DNA of 64,000 nt from Pseudorasbora parva (GCF_024679245.1 NC_090172.1:6867233-6931232), one strand, 5' to 3'; shown: positions 23,451 through 35,330, numbered from the stretch's first letter. A program made the numbers and translations. Notes: generated from the sequence alone by a model not told the origin.

Positions 23451-23644
23451 GTTCCTGTTTGTTTGCACGGACGTTTTATAGCTTCCGGTCGATGACGTCA
23501 TCACGCCGACGATCGATCTTTTTTCCGATGGAATGGTTCTACAGGCGCTTCACAACGCATTAACGCAGAGGCGTTCTCACAGCGTTTCGACGCAGCGTCT
23601 CGTTCCCTCAGGGAACTAGGGTTACATACGTAACCTGAGACGTT
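23451..23644 (-). repeat. Right inverted terminal repeat of DIRS 1
   Basis: Reverse complement of the left repeat, with an additional outer part of roughly 45 bases (GTCTCGTTCCCTCAGGGAAC and GGTTACATACGTAACC). It includes the complement of the CRE and TATA boxes and ends in GTT at 23642-23644. Confidence 0.85.
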
Positions 23645-24540
23645 ATTGCTGTATATGCTGTTTGATGCTTTAACTCTGAAACCCAAATGAGTTTTCATTA
23701 GCAGAGATGATTTATTTATGTATAGGCCCTACAACTTTATTCTTTATTTACAATAAAGTAGTAGGCTATACCTCTCGGATGGCATGAGGGTAAAAGACGA
23801 GTAAACGGTGAGGACATTTCTACGCACACTGTATTTACAGTGTAAGAGTTACAGAATACTAGCGAGAGACGTGGGATTCTTTCTTAAGATTAATCTGTAG
23901 CAAGGACGAAAAAGAAGAAGAACATGAGGAGGATGAAGCCAAGAAACTAAAAACATAAATAAAGGTTTCTGAGTGATAATCTGATGTTTGTGGTTTTGTG
24001 TTTTTTATACTTACCATGTAGAATACTAGCTACATGAAACAAGACGGGAACAAGAGCCACTTTAATTTACACCCCTCAGATTCATAGCTACTTACCCTGT
24101 AACTACTTGGATAATTAAATAATTAAAAAATACTTACAGTATAAATAATTTGTTATAATTTACTTATAGTTACCCCTTTATTCCCCAAATATTACATGTT
24201 GTTCCCATATACCTAAAAGTACTTACTTTATTCACACTATAATTACCGAAAGTTATGCTGTAAATTCACTTTGAATTTGATATTTGAAGAGCATGCGCTC
24301 GCTTATATGTGTGCGGTTCGCACTTATAACAATCGGATGGGCCAAGCTATAAAAAAATAAAAGTAAATTGCAGGTGGTTGACAGATAAATCATTGTGTTT
24401 CCTTGATAAATGCCTTTTGAGAGCCCTGTCAGATAATTATTTTGGTTGCCGCATTTAAAAAAATTCCTCCCGTGAACTGACAAAGAAGTTGAAGCTCATT
24501 AAAAATGTAAATCTTATCCAATCATGAAATATATTTTACA

Positions 24541-25559
24541 AGAGTGAACTTGAATGTTCCTTTCCTAATGATGATGAGTGCCGTACTTCTTCTGAACCAC
24601 AAGGAACCTTTTATCAGTGTTTTAAAAATTCATAGTATTATTTCAAAAACTTGTACATTCAAATTTAGGATTGGTATATACATGTCTTTAAAATAAGCCC
24701 CTTGGTCTTTTGATGATCGGCTAGCTAAATAGATCCATAGTTCTTTGTTTTCCATCATGTGGTGCACAGCTGTTCCATTCTACCTGCAACAATAATACAT
24801 TATCTGTAATTTAACAGTTTTGCCGGCCACTTGGTTGGCAGTGCCCTTCTGGCAATGTGACATAGGCCCTGTCCCATATGGAACCCAAAAGTTCTTCATT
24901 TGTGTTCCAAAGGTATACAAATCCCTTACGGGTTTGGACTGACATGAGTGGGAGTAATTAATGACAGAATAAAAATTTGTGGGTGAACTAACCCTTTAAG
25001 TGTGCCATTTGGGATAGGGCCATTGGCCCTGATCCCATTTCTTCCTCTATTTCATTTCCTGTCTCCTCTCTGACTGATTGTCCTTGCTGGAGCATTCAAG
25101 CCGATCTACTGTTGACCTCACTGAAGACGTAATTGACGTCCTGGTGGATTAAGTATAGTGTTATGAATAAATAAGTGCAAGATAATAAAGAACAGAGAGC
25201 TGCTCTTTTCTCACAACCAGACTGAAGTTTCAGTTTAGGCCACCGTGGGTCACTAGCTGTTTCCATCCCAAGTTGTGAATTTATCTTATGCACAAAATTG
25301 CTGTTTGTGAAATGTGCTATTTCGGATCCTATGCAAAAAGATCGTCTGACTGATTATATGCTGTTCCATCATGAAAAATCTGATTTTTACTATTTATTTT
25401 TTTTGATACATGTTTCTATAATAGTTTATGTACGTTTCTTATTGGATAAAAAATTTGGTGTCTCCACCCAGCAGTTTTTTATGCAATATCCTAAAATGTG
25501 CATACAAATAGGTGGATGGAAACACTGTTCATCAAAATGTTATTTCAATGCATGACCTC
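24541..25559. other. No gene; short MITE relic
   Basis: No coding feature. GTGGGTGAACTAACCCTTTAAG near 24980-25000 is a relic of the common short MITE family. Confidence 0.45.
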
Positions 25560-25744
25560 TTGAAAAGACATTTGATGAGTTGAAATGATTTGAAAAAATC
25601 TCAAAGCGCTACAAAAGAGGTAAAATAAAATAAAGCAGTTAGAGCTATTAAGAATTAGGTTAAAATCAGCTACCAACTAAAACTAGCAGAAAAATGTAAA
25701 CACTAAAAGCAATTTAAACATTGAATGAGAACGACTTAAGGTAA
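25560..25744 (-). repeat. 3' part of an L2-like LINE
   Basis: Read on the minus strand it contains TTTTATTTTACCTCTTTTGTAGCGCTTTGAGATTTTTT, the kind of 3' end with a GCGCTTTGAGA motif that L2/CR1-group LINEs carry. It is separated from its coding part (28037-28585) by the DIRS insertion at 25745-28036, so the two pieces probably belong to one LINE copy. Confidence 0.55.
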
Positions 25745-26737
25745 GTTCCCTTTATCGAGGGAACTCGCACTGCATCGCCGAGTGACGACACTCTGGGAAC
25801 GCCCCCAGCATTACGCGACTGAAGCATGAATGAAATCTATCCAACTGTGATTGGTGCTGCGTCATGACGTAGTAGATGACGGCATAACCGGAAGATACAA
25901 AGCGACGCTGACACACACACACACACACACACACACATTCTGAGGAATTAGACATGCACAGTATCGAGACGGTTGATGTTAAAGCACCCAACATTTCATT
26001 CATAAAATAAGGGCACTCGGCAGTTCTCGAGGGGGCTGCCTGTATAGTGACCCAGTGTTTTCTGTCCCCGTGCAGAAGCCCGCATTGGGGCTTCTTCCCC
26101 CGGGTGAATAACCAGATGCTTGAGTAATTTGATTCAGAGGAATCAGACGTGCACAGCATCGAGGGAGTGAAGTAGCAACGAGAGCTCGCCACTTCATAAT
26201 GCATACGATCTCGCGTTGCTGAGGCAGCGCGTAAATTAAATGCAATAAAATAATAGCAAATACACGCGTCGGTGTATGTGATACTGTTTAGTGCAAGGCA
26301 TGCAGTCAGCTCCTGAGGGTGCTGGCTGTGTTCGTTGAGAAATATCTCGGAGCGTACAGCCGCGCAATTTTCGAGTGTTTCAGCCTAGCGCCTGTGGTCT
26401 TTCATCTCGAGGGATGAAAGCCAAATATGTTGTAAACGAATCGAATCTCACGTTTACTGAGTTGGCGTTTGGATGATGATTCGTTAAATACATATTTAAA
26501 CAGTATCGTCTGGTGATTAAGGCTGCATTTAATTCTGAGGAATTAAAATGAAACATTATCTGACTTTGAGAAGTTAGATGTTTATTCAGCCTATCATTCA
26601 GACCATGTTCACTTGAGGGGTGATATGGGGCATTTAATTCTGAGGAATTAAATGGGATTTATCTAACTTTGAGGAGTTAGATTATCAGCCTATCATCCAA
26701 ATTATGTTCACTTGGCTTGTTCATCTAAGGATTCACA

Positions 26738-27240
26738 GTGGCTGCCCTAAGCTGTTGCAGCCCTGTCCCAGGGGAAATTGTCATCCCTCAGGGCGATGTA
26801 CATTCCCGGGGACCAAAACCAAGGAGCAGGCATCCTGTCGAGGTAGGGGCTGAGGCCCGTGGAGTGGCGTCTCCCTCCAGAGGTGGTGGAGGCCATGTGC
26901 AAGAGTTTCAGCCCTGTGGAAGTGGATCTGTTTGCGTCCCACTGCCCACTGTGGTTCTCCCTCAGGCATCTGGCCCCATTGGGCCTGGAGGCCATGACAC
27001 AGACGTGGCCGAGTCTACGTCTGTATGCATTTCCCCTGATCACTCTGCTCCCGGGAGTTCTGGAGCAGGTCCACCAGGAGGGCGTCAGCCTGCTCTTAGT
27101 AGCACCCTGGTGGCCGTCCAGAGTAGGGTTCTTCGACATCATAGCAACCTGTTAGACAGCCTTCCAGGAGGGCAATTTATTCCACCCTCGGCCAGAGTTG
27201 TGGAACCTATGGGTCTGGCCCTGAGGGGGCACAGTTCATA
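26738..27240 (+). pseudogene. DIRS RNase H end and linker (DIRS 2)
   Basis: Several frames together show the end of RNase H (AQGKLSSL-like, MYIPGDQNQ-like; one stop replaces a residue after ILSR) and then the conserved linker: WRLPPEVVEAM, VDLFASHCPLWFSLRHLAPL, LEAMTQTWP, YAFPLITLLPGVLEQV and LLLVAPWWPSRV. The block is shared with DIRS 1 (about 21800-22090) and is of unknown function. The frame breaks at about 27150. Confidence 0.65.
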
Positions 27241-27960
27241 GAGGAGGGTCTGTCAACAGGTGTTGTGGAGACCTTGCTCAGCTCCAGAGCTCCTTCCACC
27301 AGGAGACTGTACAATCTAAAGTGGAATGTGTTACTCCACTTGGTGTAGAGGGCGTGAGGTGAACCCAGTTAACTGCCCAGTGGCTTCAGTGGTGGAGTTT
27401 CTCCAAGATTGCTTCTCTGCTGTGGTTATCCCATTCACATGTAAGGTGTACGTGGCTGCCATTGGAGCTTTCCACTTACCTATAGGTGATTAACCGCTGG
27501 GGAGGCGTCATCTTGTTGTACGGCTCCTCCGTGGGGCTTGGAGGATGAGGTCTGCGGCTCATTCCAGAGCCCCAACCTGGGACCTGGCAGTGGTGCTCGA
27601 AGGGCTGGCTGAGGCCCCATTTGAGCCTCTGGAGTCGGCCGAGGCAAGGAACCTGACCCTCAAGGTGGCTTTTCTCCTTGCGATCCCCTTTCTGAGGAAA
27701 GTGGGGGATCTCAAGGTCTTGACTATCACGCTAACCTGCCTGGAGTTTCCCCCTGGTGGAGTTCATCTAATGCCATCTTAGGAAAAAAATCGGGCTATGT
27801 GCCCAAGGTGCCATCTAATGTGGCAATGTCAGTGGTTCTTCAGGCCTTCCATCCTCCACCTCACGTGATGGCAGAAGAGGGAAGACTTCACCTGCTCTGC
27901 TAGTCAGAGCTCTAAGAGTTTATTGGAGAGGTCTTCTCAGTGGAGGAAGTCAGAAGTTTC
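27222..27960 (+). pseudogene. DIRS recombinase, N-terminal part only (DIRS 2)
   Basis: Similarity to the DIRS 1 recombinase starts at SSRAPSTRRLYNLKWN (about 27280) and continues with several frame changes to WDLAVVLEGLAEAPFEPLE (about 27580) and FLRKVGDLKVL, the Arg-containing motif of the catalytic core. It stops at LMPS (27781) and decays afterwards. The His-x-x-Arg and Tyr region is missing, so no active enzyme is possible. Confidence 0.65.
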
Positions 27961-28036
27961 AAAACTCCCGGCGGTGCCTGGCAACTGAGTGCTACCCTCT
28001 CAGTGAACAAGGGTTATAGTCATAACCCGAGACGTT

Positions 28037-28585
28037 TTTAAGTCCCTTTTTAAAAGCATTATTAATTTGTGGAGCCCTCAGCTGTTCAGGGAAGGCATTC
28101 CTCAGGCGTGGAGCGGCGGAACAGAAGGCTCTGTCCCCAGTGGTGCGGGTCTTAATTTTAGGGGGATGAAGCCAATGAGTGTTTGTGGAGTGTGCTGAGA
28201 TCTGTGGAATAAGGAGTTCTTTAAGATAGGTGGGAGCATTGCCATGAATGCACTGATTTGTGAGGAGGGAAACTTTATACTCAATTGGAGCGGAAATAGG
28301 AAGCCAATGTAGAGACTGAAGAATTAGTGTGATGTGTTCATATTTACACACTCTCATCAGGATCCTATCAGCACTGTTCTGTATATGTTGGAGTTTCTGG
28401 ATGCTCTTGCTAGGAATCCCAAAGAGAAGAGCTTTACAATAATCCAGTCTCGAGGAGAAAAAGGCATGAATGAGTTTCACAGCATCATGAAGGGTGAGTG
28501 AGAAATGGAGTCTGATTATATTTCTGAAGTGACAAAAAGATGTTTTGCAAATATATTTAATGTGGCTCTCAAAGGTCACGTGTGG
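28037..28585 (-). pseudogene. L2-like LINE reverse transcriptase, C-terminal part
   Basis: The minus-strand ORF reads through the C-terminal part of a non-LTR RT with the typical text LHDAVKLIHAFFSSRLDYCKAL, KSIQKLQHIQNSADRIL, LHWLPISAPIEYKVSLL, CIHGNAPTYL and GDRAFCSAAPRLRN. This is the region after the RT catalytic core in L2/CR1-group elements. The RT core and the endonuclease are missing upstream. The ORF runs on into the DIRS end, which shows that the DIRS inserted here. Confidence 0.75.
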
Positions 28586-29724
28586 ATCAAACCTAACACT
28601 AAGATTGGTGACTGGATGATAGAGGAATGTCCTGACCAGAAAATGTAATACAGCTTATGGTGGACAATCTAATCTGATAAGGGGAACCAATGAAGGCTTC
28701 TATCTTAGAGCTGTTAAACTGGAGAAAGTTTTAGTTCATCCATGTCCTTATCTCTTCCAGACCGGCAGAAAGAGTTGATAATGATGATGATGAGGATGAG
28801 GATGTCAATAAGTAATTTTCCATCCATATTTGTAGATGACTTTGATGATGGGTGTCTTAATGACTCAAGCTGGGGCATGAGAGGACATTTCACTGAGAAA
28901 AAAGAGAAATAAAGAAGGTATTCTTTTGTTTATTATTACCTAAAATTACCCTGAAAGTGTCTAAATGAAGAATAGCTCCAGCATCTTTTCACCTACTCTC
29001 TTCTTATTTCTGCTTTCCACAGTCTAGAATGCAGACAAGTTTCCTAATGAGGGTGTTTGCTGACTTAGTACCATGTGTGAGTCTTTACTTTTTATCTATT
29101 CAGATACCCCATTTTTATTATGAAACCATACTGTGTTGATGACCTCAAAATGAACCGAAGAGGGAAAAAATTGTGTCCTCTAGATCTATCAAAAAACGGT
29201 CACATCCTACAAACTCAAAAGACTGCTTTCCCTTTTAAAATGTTTCAGTAGAATCGGCCTTTACCCAGCAACCAATTTTGCGTTTAAAAGATGTCTAATA
29301 GCTGTCCCAGCACAACCCTGACGTCCAGGATAAAACAAGACAAAATTGGGCTGTCAGTGAAAATGTAATTGACTTCTTACCACAGCCCAAGAATAGATCA
29401 AGACATAGAACATGTCAAAGAAACCAAACACCTTGTAATCACTGTTGACTTTGCTTAAATGATGGAATATCATACATTCACAAGTTATTTTGGCAAAAAC
29501 ATATAAATAAATTCAAGGTTATTTTGCACTATATCAGGTCTATAGTTAACCAAAACGGTGAAATGATGCTGTTTGCTGTGTAGTTAATGCCCAACAAATG
29601 CATACTTTCAGTCATAAAACAAATAATTTTCTTGCCAAGAATAATACTTAAACAATATTTAAATATGCCGAGCCTAAAGTAGTATTTTTTTAGTTTTGAT
29701 TATACCTTAATCAAAAATCCCGTA
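28586..29724. other. No gene recognised
   Basis: A GATGATGATGATGAGGATGAGGATG stretch lies at about 28779-28803 (acidic if translated), but no splice-supported exon was seen. The rest is AT-rich. Confidence 0.4.
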
Positions 29725-30660
29725 GGACCCTTAACTCAAAAATCCGTGGTAGTTTCACGGAATCGCCGAAAATTCTGTGATAGGTTCATCTGATAGGTTA
29801 TTTTCTTTTTATTCAGACATGTTTTGAACACTTAACTCAATCCCTTCCCTAAACCTACCCATTTGTGTAATATAAAAAAGAGGATATAACAGGCAGATAC
29901 GACTGCAGGCACAATTTATTCAGAAACTACAAATATTCCAAGTGTTCTGAGGCCAAACGATTGATTTCTGTGAAGAAAATCCCCAAAAACGATCAGTCCA
30001 TCTGCCGAGTCCATCTGCCGAATATTAATACATTTCAACTATTGCCGCCGGAAGAAATGTCATGTCAGCTTTGACAGCATTGGCTGTTATATGTCGCGTG
30101 ACCAATTGCGTCAGTACGTCAGCTTTGATTGTAAAATGCCATTGGCTCTCGTGTGTCTCGTGACCGATCGCGTCATGCTGAAGAGTCAGTCTCTCTCATC
30201 TGTATTATTTGAATCATGAGAAATATTAACGAGTGCGTGTGTGGAGTGCGATCATCATTTCAATGATTAAAACATTGAGATCAACTACATGAAGATATCG
30301 TATGACTTCAGAAGACTTGGAATGCAACATGAGTTAATACTTCTAAACTGTTTCTGGTCCGTTTTTGCAATAAATAACTGTGACTGTACATTTATTTGCC
30401 TGTTATGTGTTTTATATTGTTGAGTGGGTAGGTTTAGGGTAGGAGTGGAGTTAGTTGCTCCGAAATATAAAAGAAGGCTATAAATATTCATAAAATCATG
30501 TCTACTTTTACAAATGCAAATAATTGAATGTGTGTTGGGAATTGAATGCGTGTGTGGACCACGGATGCTGCGTAGCTTACATAGGCATCACTTCCGTGAA
30601 CCCATCACAGAATTTTGGGCAATTCCGTGAAACTGCCACGGATTTTTGAGTTAAGGGTCC
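29725..30660. mobile_element. Element with about 57-bp inverted ends
   Basis: The left end GGACCCTTAACTCAAAAATC is matched by the complement of the right end over about 57 bp, with about four mismatches. Both ends carry TCACGGAAT and TTCTGTGAT blocks. It has no ORF of note; the interior contains GGTTTAGGGTAGGAGTGGAG, found also in the 1880-2230 repeat. No clear target duplication was found, so the superfamily is unassigned. It looks like a non-autonomous DNA transposon. Confidence 0.75.
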
Positions 30661-31558
30661 GTGTTGATTTCACGGAATTCTGTGACACCAGGTTGTCCAA
30701 AAGAGTTGTACAAAGTATCTTAATGATGCATGTGTTTTTGGTGTAATGTGCAAAAAATATTGTGTCGTTTTCAGTTCCTAAAAATAGCAACACACCAACA
30801 ATGCACCAGAACACGCCTCGTTTTCATACGTTCACACCCATGCCTGACCAGATAGGTGCGAGAGCATTTGCTGTTTATACAACATGGCGCCAAACGTGGA
30901 AATGATAACAGCGTCAGGCTGAAACTAGCAAAAAAGCACTTGCGTCATGTCTGGCATCGCATTGTGCCGCGTGTATGATAGGGCTCTTGATGTTGTATCA
31001 TGTGTTTTTTGGCTGGTTGTCTTATGCTATTGTTAGCTATTGTCTAGCCCTGTCTTTCTGTTCTGAGCATGTTTACATTCTATTGAGAAGCATCTGTGAC
31101 CATCCTAGCTAACTTGGAAAGTTCTTAGAACTTTGGCTTATGTTCAAAAGTTATTTCAGTAACAATTATAGAACGTTCTTCCAGAGTTATCTGGTCTTTA
31201 ATAATGTTTTCAAAATGATAGCACAAAAATGTTAGTTATACATCATTCATGGAATTTTAATGAAACATCTGCAAACTTTTTAAAATGTTATACTTCTGTC
31301 ATAAGTATCAGAGAACATTCAAATGTTTTCAGAATTATAAAAAGGAACATTCAACTTGTGTGGTGTATTATATGTATTTCATGCTCCTGATCGCATTGGA
31401 GCCCGCATGAGCCCAAATCTTAAATGGAATTTCACTAAATGCTCCCTCGGCAATACTTGTGTCTCTTCAGCAAATGTGGACTAAACCGGATTAGTTTTAC
31501 GATCTCTCTATGAACTTTTTAAAGTGTTAAAGTGGTAGTTGCGTAGCTATTAATGGAA
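30661..31558. other. No gene recognised
   Basis: Unique AT-rich sequence. Near 30661 there is a second GTTGATTTCACGGAATTCTGTGAC, related to the inner part of the neighbouring inverted repeat, as if an additional half-copy sat next to it. Confidence 0.4.
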
Positions 31559-31752
31559 GTTCCCTTTCGAAAGGGAACTCGAGCTGCGTCAGCTGACGCT
31601 ATGGGGAACGCCTCCAGCGTGACCGGTGTCTGAGCTACTATCAAACCACAGCAATCCTATTGACCGGCGACGGCCTATGATGTCATCAAGGTGCGACCAG
31701 GAAGTATATAAGGACGCCTTGCAAACATGACACCAGCATCTTCGTCTTCAGG
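31559..31752 (+). repeat. Left ITR of DIRS 3 with promoter
   Basis: Complementary to 36340-36540. It contains CAGCTGACGC, TGATGTCATCA (a CRE/AP-1-like site, about 31679) and TATATAA (about 31706), matching the arrangement in DIRS 1. Confidence 0.8.
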
Positions 31753-31899
31753 GACTGTTTTTGTCTGAATGCTTCAAATCAAAGGTAATCCAGATTCATT
31801 TATTTTCTGCCTGGGATTAAGAGCATGCACAGTCAAGCTCTTGTGGAGTCATTTGTTCGATTGTGTGTAATGTGAGCTAAGTTTTCAATCCGAGATCGC

Positions 31900-32760
31900 T
31901 CCGTTCTCGTCTAGCGCTCTTCCTGAGGGAAGAGCGTTTTTGCATCTGAGATTAGTGATGTGATCCCCGCTCACGCTGAGGCTGAGCGCGGATGCACGTC
32001 ACATTCCCTCGGATGGGGTCGCCGATCGCCGCGAGGGGATGTTTCCCTCCGGCGATCTAGCGACTGACGAGACTAATCACGAATGCTCGTAGGGATGGCT
32101 GGTGAGAAGGGAAATTAATTTCTCAGCCATCCTGACTGTGTATGCTGAGCCGATGGCTGTTATGAGCGCGCTGCATGCAGGCTGCGGCCGTCATGTGGGC
32201 GCATTAAAGGAGAGATCGCTCGTTTAAACGGAACGATCGATTTCTCCCCGGCCATAAAACCGTCGGCTCAGTTGAGCTTTTCCATTCCTTCCTGATCTCC
32301 TGACTGAGATCGTGAGGGTATGGAAGAACCCATATTCAGTGTATTCACGGACATCAGCGGGTGTTAAATGCTGATGTTTGGAGGATGGGTGTTCTAGCTC
32401 CAACCCTGCCATCTGAGCTTCTTTCAACCATGTTTCAAGAAGTTTAGATGGCGGGGGAATACACAGCAGCGGGTCAGCCTGGTGCTACTTTTACGCCATG
32501 TCGGTGTTGCAAGTATACTGGGAAGACCTGCTGAGGGATCTCAATCAGGGAAAATACCCTGACCCGCGGCGCAGCTGTGCACCATATCAGCGATAGCAGG
32601 GCCTGAGGGCCAGTGTCACAGAAGCGCGGGTGGTGGTGTCCGAGGACCCGCACACCGCTGAGATCCGGGTCCCAGGCAGGCGGGAGGCGTCACGGTATAC
32701 GGACCAGTGACGGGGCCTGAGTGCCAACATCGCCTCTCATGCTCCCCGCGGTTAAGGGCG
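31900..32760 (+). pseudogene. Decayed DIRS gag remains
   Basis: Short blocks match the 491-aa Gag in changing frames: AHAEAERG near 31975 (compare AAAEAERR), a YTAAGQ block at about 32460 (compare AYSAAGQ), and VLQVYWEDLLRDL at about 32503 (compare IVQAYQADLLRDL). Many frameshifts and stops separate them. This shows descent from an element with gag, and loss of coding capacity. Confidence 0.55.
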
Positions 32761-34654
32761 GGGCGCAAAGAGGCGGACTCCCACATAAGAGGAATAGTAT
32801 CACAACGCTGTTGGCGTGAATGAAATATCCCTCCCTTAGGTGGGTGAGTTAAGAATTACATCTCATTTACTGCTCTTCTTCATTTTCTCCCCAGGCGCTT
32901 CTTACATCCGGCCCTGAGGGGGGCCATGACGATGATACTCTAGACCCCGCCTGGCTGGGCTGTGAGAAGCGCACCCTCAGGCGGTTGCGCTCCCAAACAT
33001 GCATACTGTGAGTAAAACTTATGTGTGGATATCGTCGCGCAGGAGGCGAGCTGGTAAGTCCCCCTTGCGAGGGAAACATTTATTATTTATGTTGTGTGAG
33101 ACTTCATGCTCCCCGCCAAGGGTTTGGGGATCATGGTATCGATGGAGGACACCATAGGGCCCTGTAGTTCCCCTGTCCGGTGGCTAGAACGATTTTTTAG
33201 ATGCCGTTATGTGGTATGTCTAGAGCTAGCTTTGCTAGGAGAGAATAGCCGCCATTGTATGTACAGCTGTGCGAACAGTTTTTTTGCCTTCTCTCTGTGT
33301 GATGAAGCAGTATTGAGGCAACCGCTCATTCTTGTAGGAATGTGCTGTTGTTTTAGGCGAGTGTGCTCTCCTAGTCAAACAGGAAGCTCTTAGCCACCCC
33401 AGGGTAAAGCGGTCAACGATGCCCCTCGTGGAATTTCATAGACGGGAGGGTGAGTTTAGGCTTACGCACGAACTACAGATTTATGTCTAGCCTCGCAGGG
33501 CTTAGACGGAGTATTATTGAGGTTTTTTCGCTTCCCCGAGCCGCGTATAATACTCTTATGTAGGCTGGCCCTCTCCGGGCCACTGCATCGGTTGGCCTAG
33601 GCTTTTGCGGGATGGGGGGCATTTCTTTCCAAAGAAGGAAAGTAATTATCGCCCGAGGCCCTCGGTTTGAATATTGCAGGGCATTTTCTTTCGCATCCCT
33701 AGTCAGCCTCCTCTTACATTAGAGTCGTCCGGCCAAGGCCCGCCCCCTTCTCTGCGTTTTGGGGTTTTTAGTAATGCAGGTTGGTGTGAAGCAGAATGAA
33801 CAGCGACTTAGCCAGTGGTCGTGGGGCGGGGTTTGGCGTCCCACGCTTGTACGCAGGTGGGCTATTTTTGCGAAAACCCCGCTTTCCAGAGCTTGTTGTG
33901 GCTGCCACCTTCTGGCGGCCCCTGGCCCCATCCTGGAGGATGTTGGGCCGGTGGGTAGCATATTTGTGAATATTTTTTTGCCCTCTGCTCTGTGTCTTCT
34001 GCTCCACCTTTTAGGGCTCGGGTTGAGCTGCACTCGCAACCTGCGTGCTTCGTAATGGTTCGGTCGGATGCTCCCCTGGAAGCCGAAGCATTGCCATGGC
34101 TGACGCCCTAGCGTGAACGGTAGGCCGCTGCATGAAGGAAGAGCGGCCGCCCTGACGCAGGTGACGTAAGTTGTACTCCCCTCGCTTTGAGGGTCTAGGT
34201 ACTTTCTGCTGAGTACACTGCTTTTGGCAATGTGTTTAGGCTATGTCTGTAGGCACTGCCGGATGGGACTGCGTCATCGCATGGAGGACCCCGTGAGCCT
34301 CCGGGATGAAGCCAGCCCCGGGAGAGGCATGGGCTACCAGCTGGCTGTGAGCAGCCAGCTTGGGCAGTCCTGGCAGTGGACTCTGAGCAGGAGGCCTCAG
34401 CAGGCCTCCTTGCGGGTGAGTCGCGACATCGGGCCAATGTGCGCCTGGGAGGAATATCCCCGACGATGTCGGCTTCAGCAGTACCTCGTCGACAAGCAGG
34501 ACCATCATGGCCTCCCTGGGGTGATTCCCCAGGTGGTAACTGGATGTCTAGGTCTTCGTCAGCCAAGCAGACAGCCACTGTCAGCCCGACTTGGAGCGGC
34601 CAGCATTCATCCGACCTGCCAGCGAGCATTCGTCGCTGGCATGGCTACAAGCCC

Positions 34655-35330
34655 AGTTAGTAGGCCTCCCTAGGCCTCCCTGAGGGCCTCCTGGGGTGCA
34701 GCAGGCCTTGCCGGGCTTCCCTTGAGGGGGTATTCCCGTGCTTCAGGTGTTAGACGGCAGGTAGTAGGCCTCACCAGGCCTCCCTGAGGGCCTGCTGTGG
34801 TAGCAGTAAGCCTCGTCTGGCTTCCCCCAAGGGGTCGTTCCTGGGCTTCAGTCACTGGATGATAGGTAGTAGGCCTCGCGGGGCCTCCCTGAGGGCCTGC
34901 TGGGATGCAGCAGGCCTCATCTGGCTTCCCCTGAGGGGGTACTCCAGGGAACTAGCGCTGGATAACAGTTCCTGGGCTCCAGTCACCAGATGGCAGGTAG
35001 CAGGCCTCACCAGGCCTCCCGGAGGGCCTGCTGGGTTGCAGCAGGCCTCATCTGGCTTCCCCTGAGGGGGTGGTCCAGGGCCTCGGCCACTGGGTGACAG
35101 GGATTAGGCCTCGCTAGGCCTCCCGGAGGGTGAGCCCCGGTTCCCGGTTCCTATGACAGTGAGCATGGTTGCTAGCCAGGGCGGCTAGCATGATCTGCTA
35201 TCAGGTAGCAGGCCTCACCAGGCCTCCCTGAGGTCGTTCCCTGGTCTCAGTGCCAGCTACGAGTAGCCTGGCAAGTAGTAGGCCCTGCGGGGCCTCCCAG
35301 GGGGAATGAGTTCCTTGGACGGAGACACAT
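34655..35330 (+). repeat. G/C-rich minisatellite in DIRS 3
   Basis: About five to six units of roughly 100-130 bp repeat the core TAGGCCTC(A/G)CCAGGCCTCC, then CTGAGGGCCTGCTGG, GCAGCAGGCCTC and TCTGGCTTCCCCTGAGGGGGT. Spacing varies and copies are diverged. Similar AGGCCT-rich repeats appear in DIRS 4 (about 59750-60900). Confidence 0.75.

Larger units (their letters stand above)
18306..23644 (+). mobile_element. DIRS-type tyrosine-recombinase retrotransposon
   Basis: A near-full-length 5.34-kb DIRS element. From left to right: an inverted terminal repeat with TATA box, gag, RT plus RNase H, a conserved linker, tyrosine recombinase, an internal complementary region, and the right inverted terminal repeat. 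Both ends share the trinucleotide GTT (18306-18308 and 23642-23644), as expected for tyrosine-recombinase insertion without target duplication. Gag is intact, but RT has an internal deletion and stops, RNase H a frameshift and the recombinase a frameshift, so this copy cannot mobilise itself. It sits inside an older TTAA-family repeat. Confidence 0.9.
16729..24540 (+). mobile_element. TTAA-family repeat split by later insertions (copy B)
   Basis: TTAA at 16725-16728 is followed by AGTGGTGATGAATTGAG, matching the left end of the intact relative at 37416-38484. Similarity resumes at 17635-18305 (CTGTAAG...GGAGCTGAAAAC, TAGCTCCGCC) and again at about 24330-24540 (GCCCTGTCAGATAAT, GTGAACTGACA, GAAGCTCATTAAA). 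Between these pieces lie a hAT-like element and the DIRS retrotransposon, both of which therefore inserted later. The right terminus was not found. Confidence 0.5.
25745..28036 (+). mobile_element. Deleted DIRS element (DIRS 2)
   Basis: It starts at GTT (25745-25747) followed by CCCTTTATCGAGGGAACTCGC, similar to the left terminus of the other copies, and ends with CATAACCCGAGACGTT (GTT at 28034-28036). The 2.3 kb between holds only the 3' half of RNase H, the linker and the first part of the recombinase. Gag, RT and the catalytic end of the recombinase are gone. It lies inside an L2-like LINE. An (AC)n run (about 25911-25937) marks a rearranged left part. Confidence 0.75.

Noticed and set aside
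28770..28920. Acidic exon of a host gene (Asp/Glu-rich)
   Set aside because: GAT/GAG repeats explain it; no convincing acceptor and donor pair or homology.
33719..34673. ORFs of 90-150 codons in the middle of DIRS 3
   Set aside because: Low AT content removes stops by chance; frames on both strands overlap and the relative DIRS 4 does not keep them.
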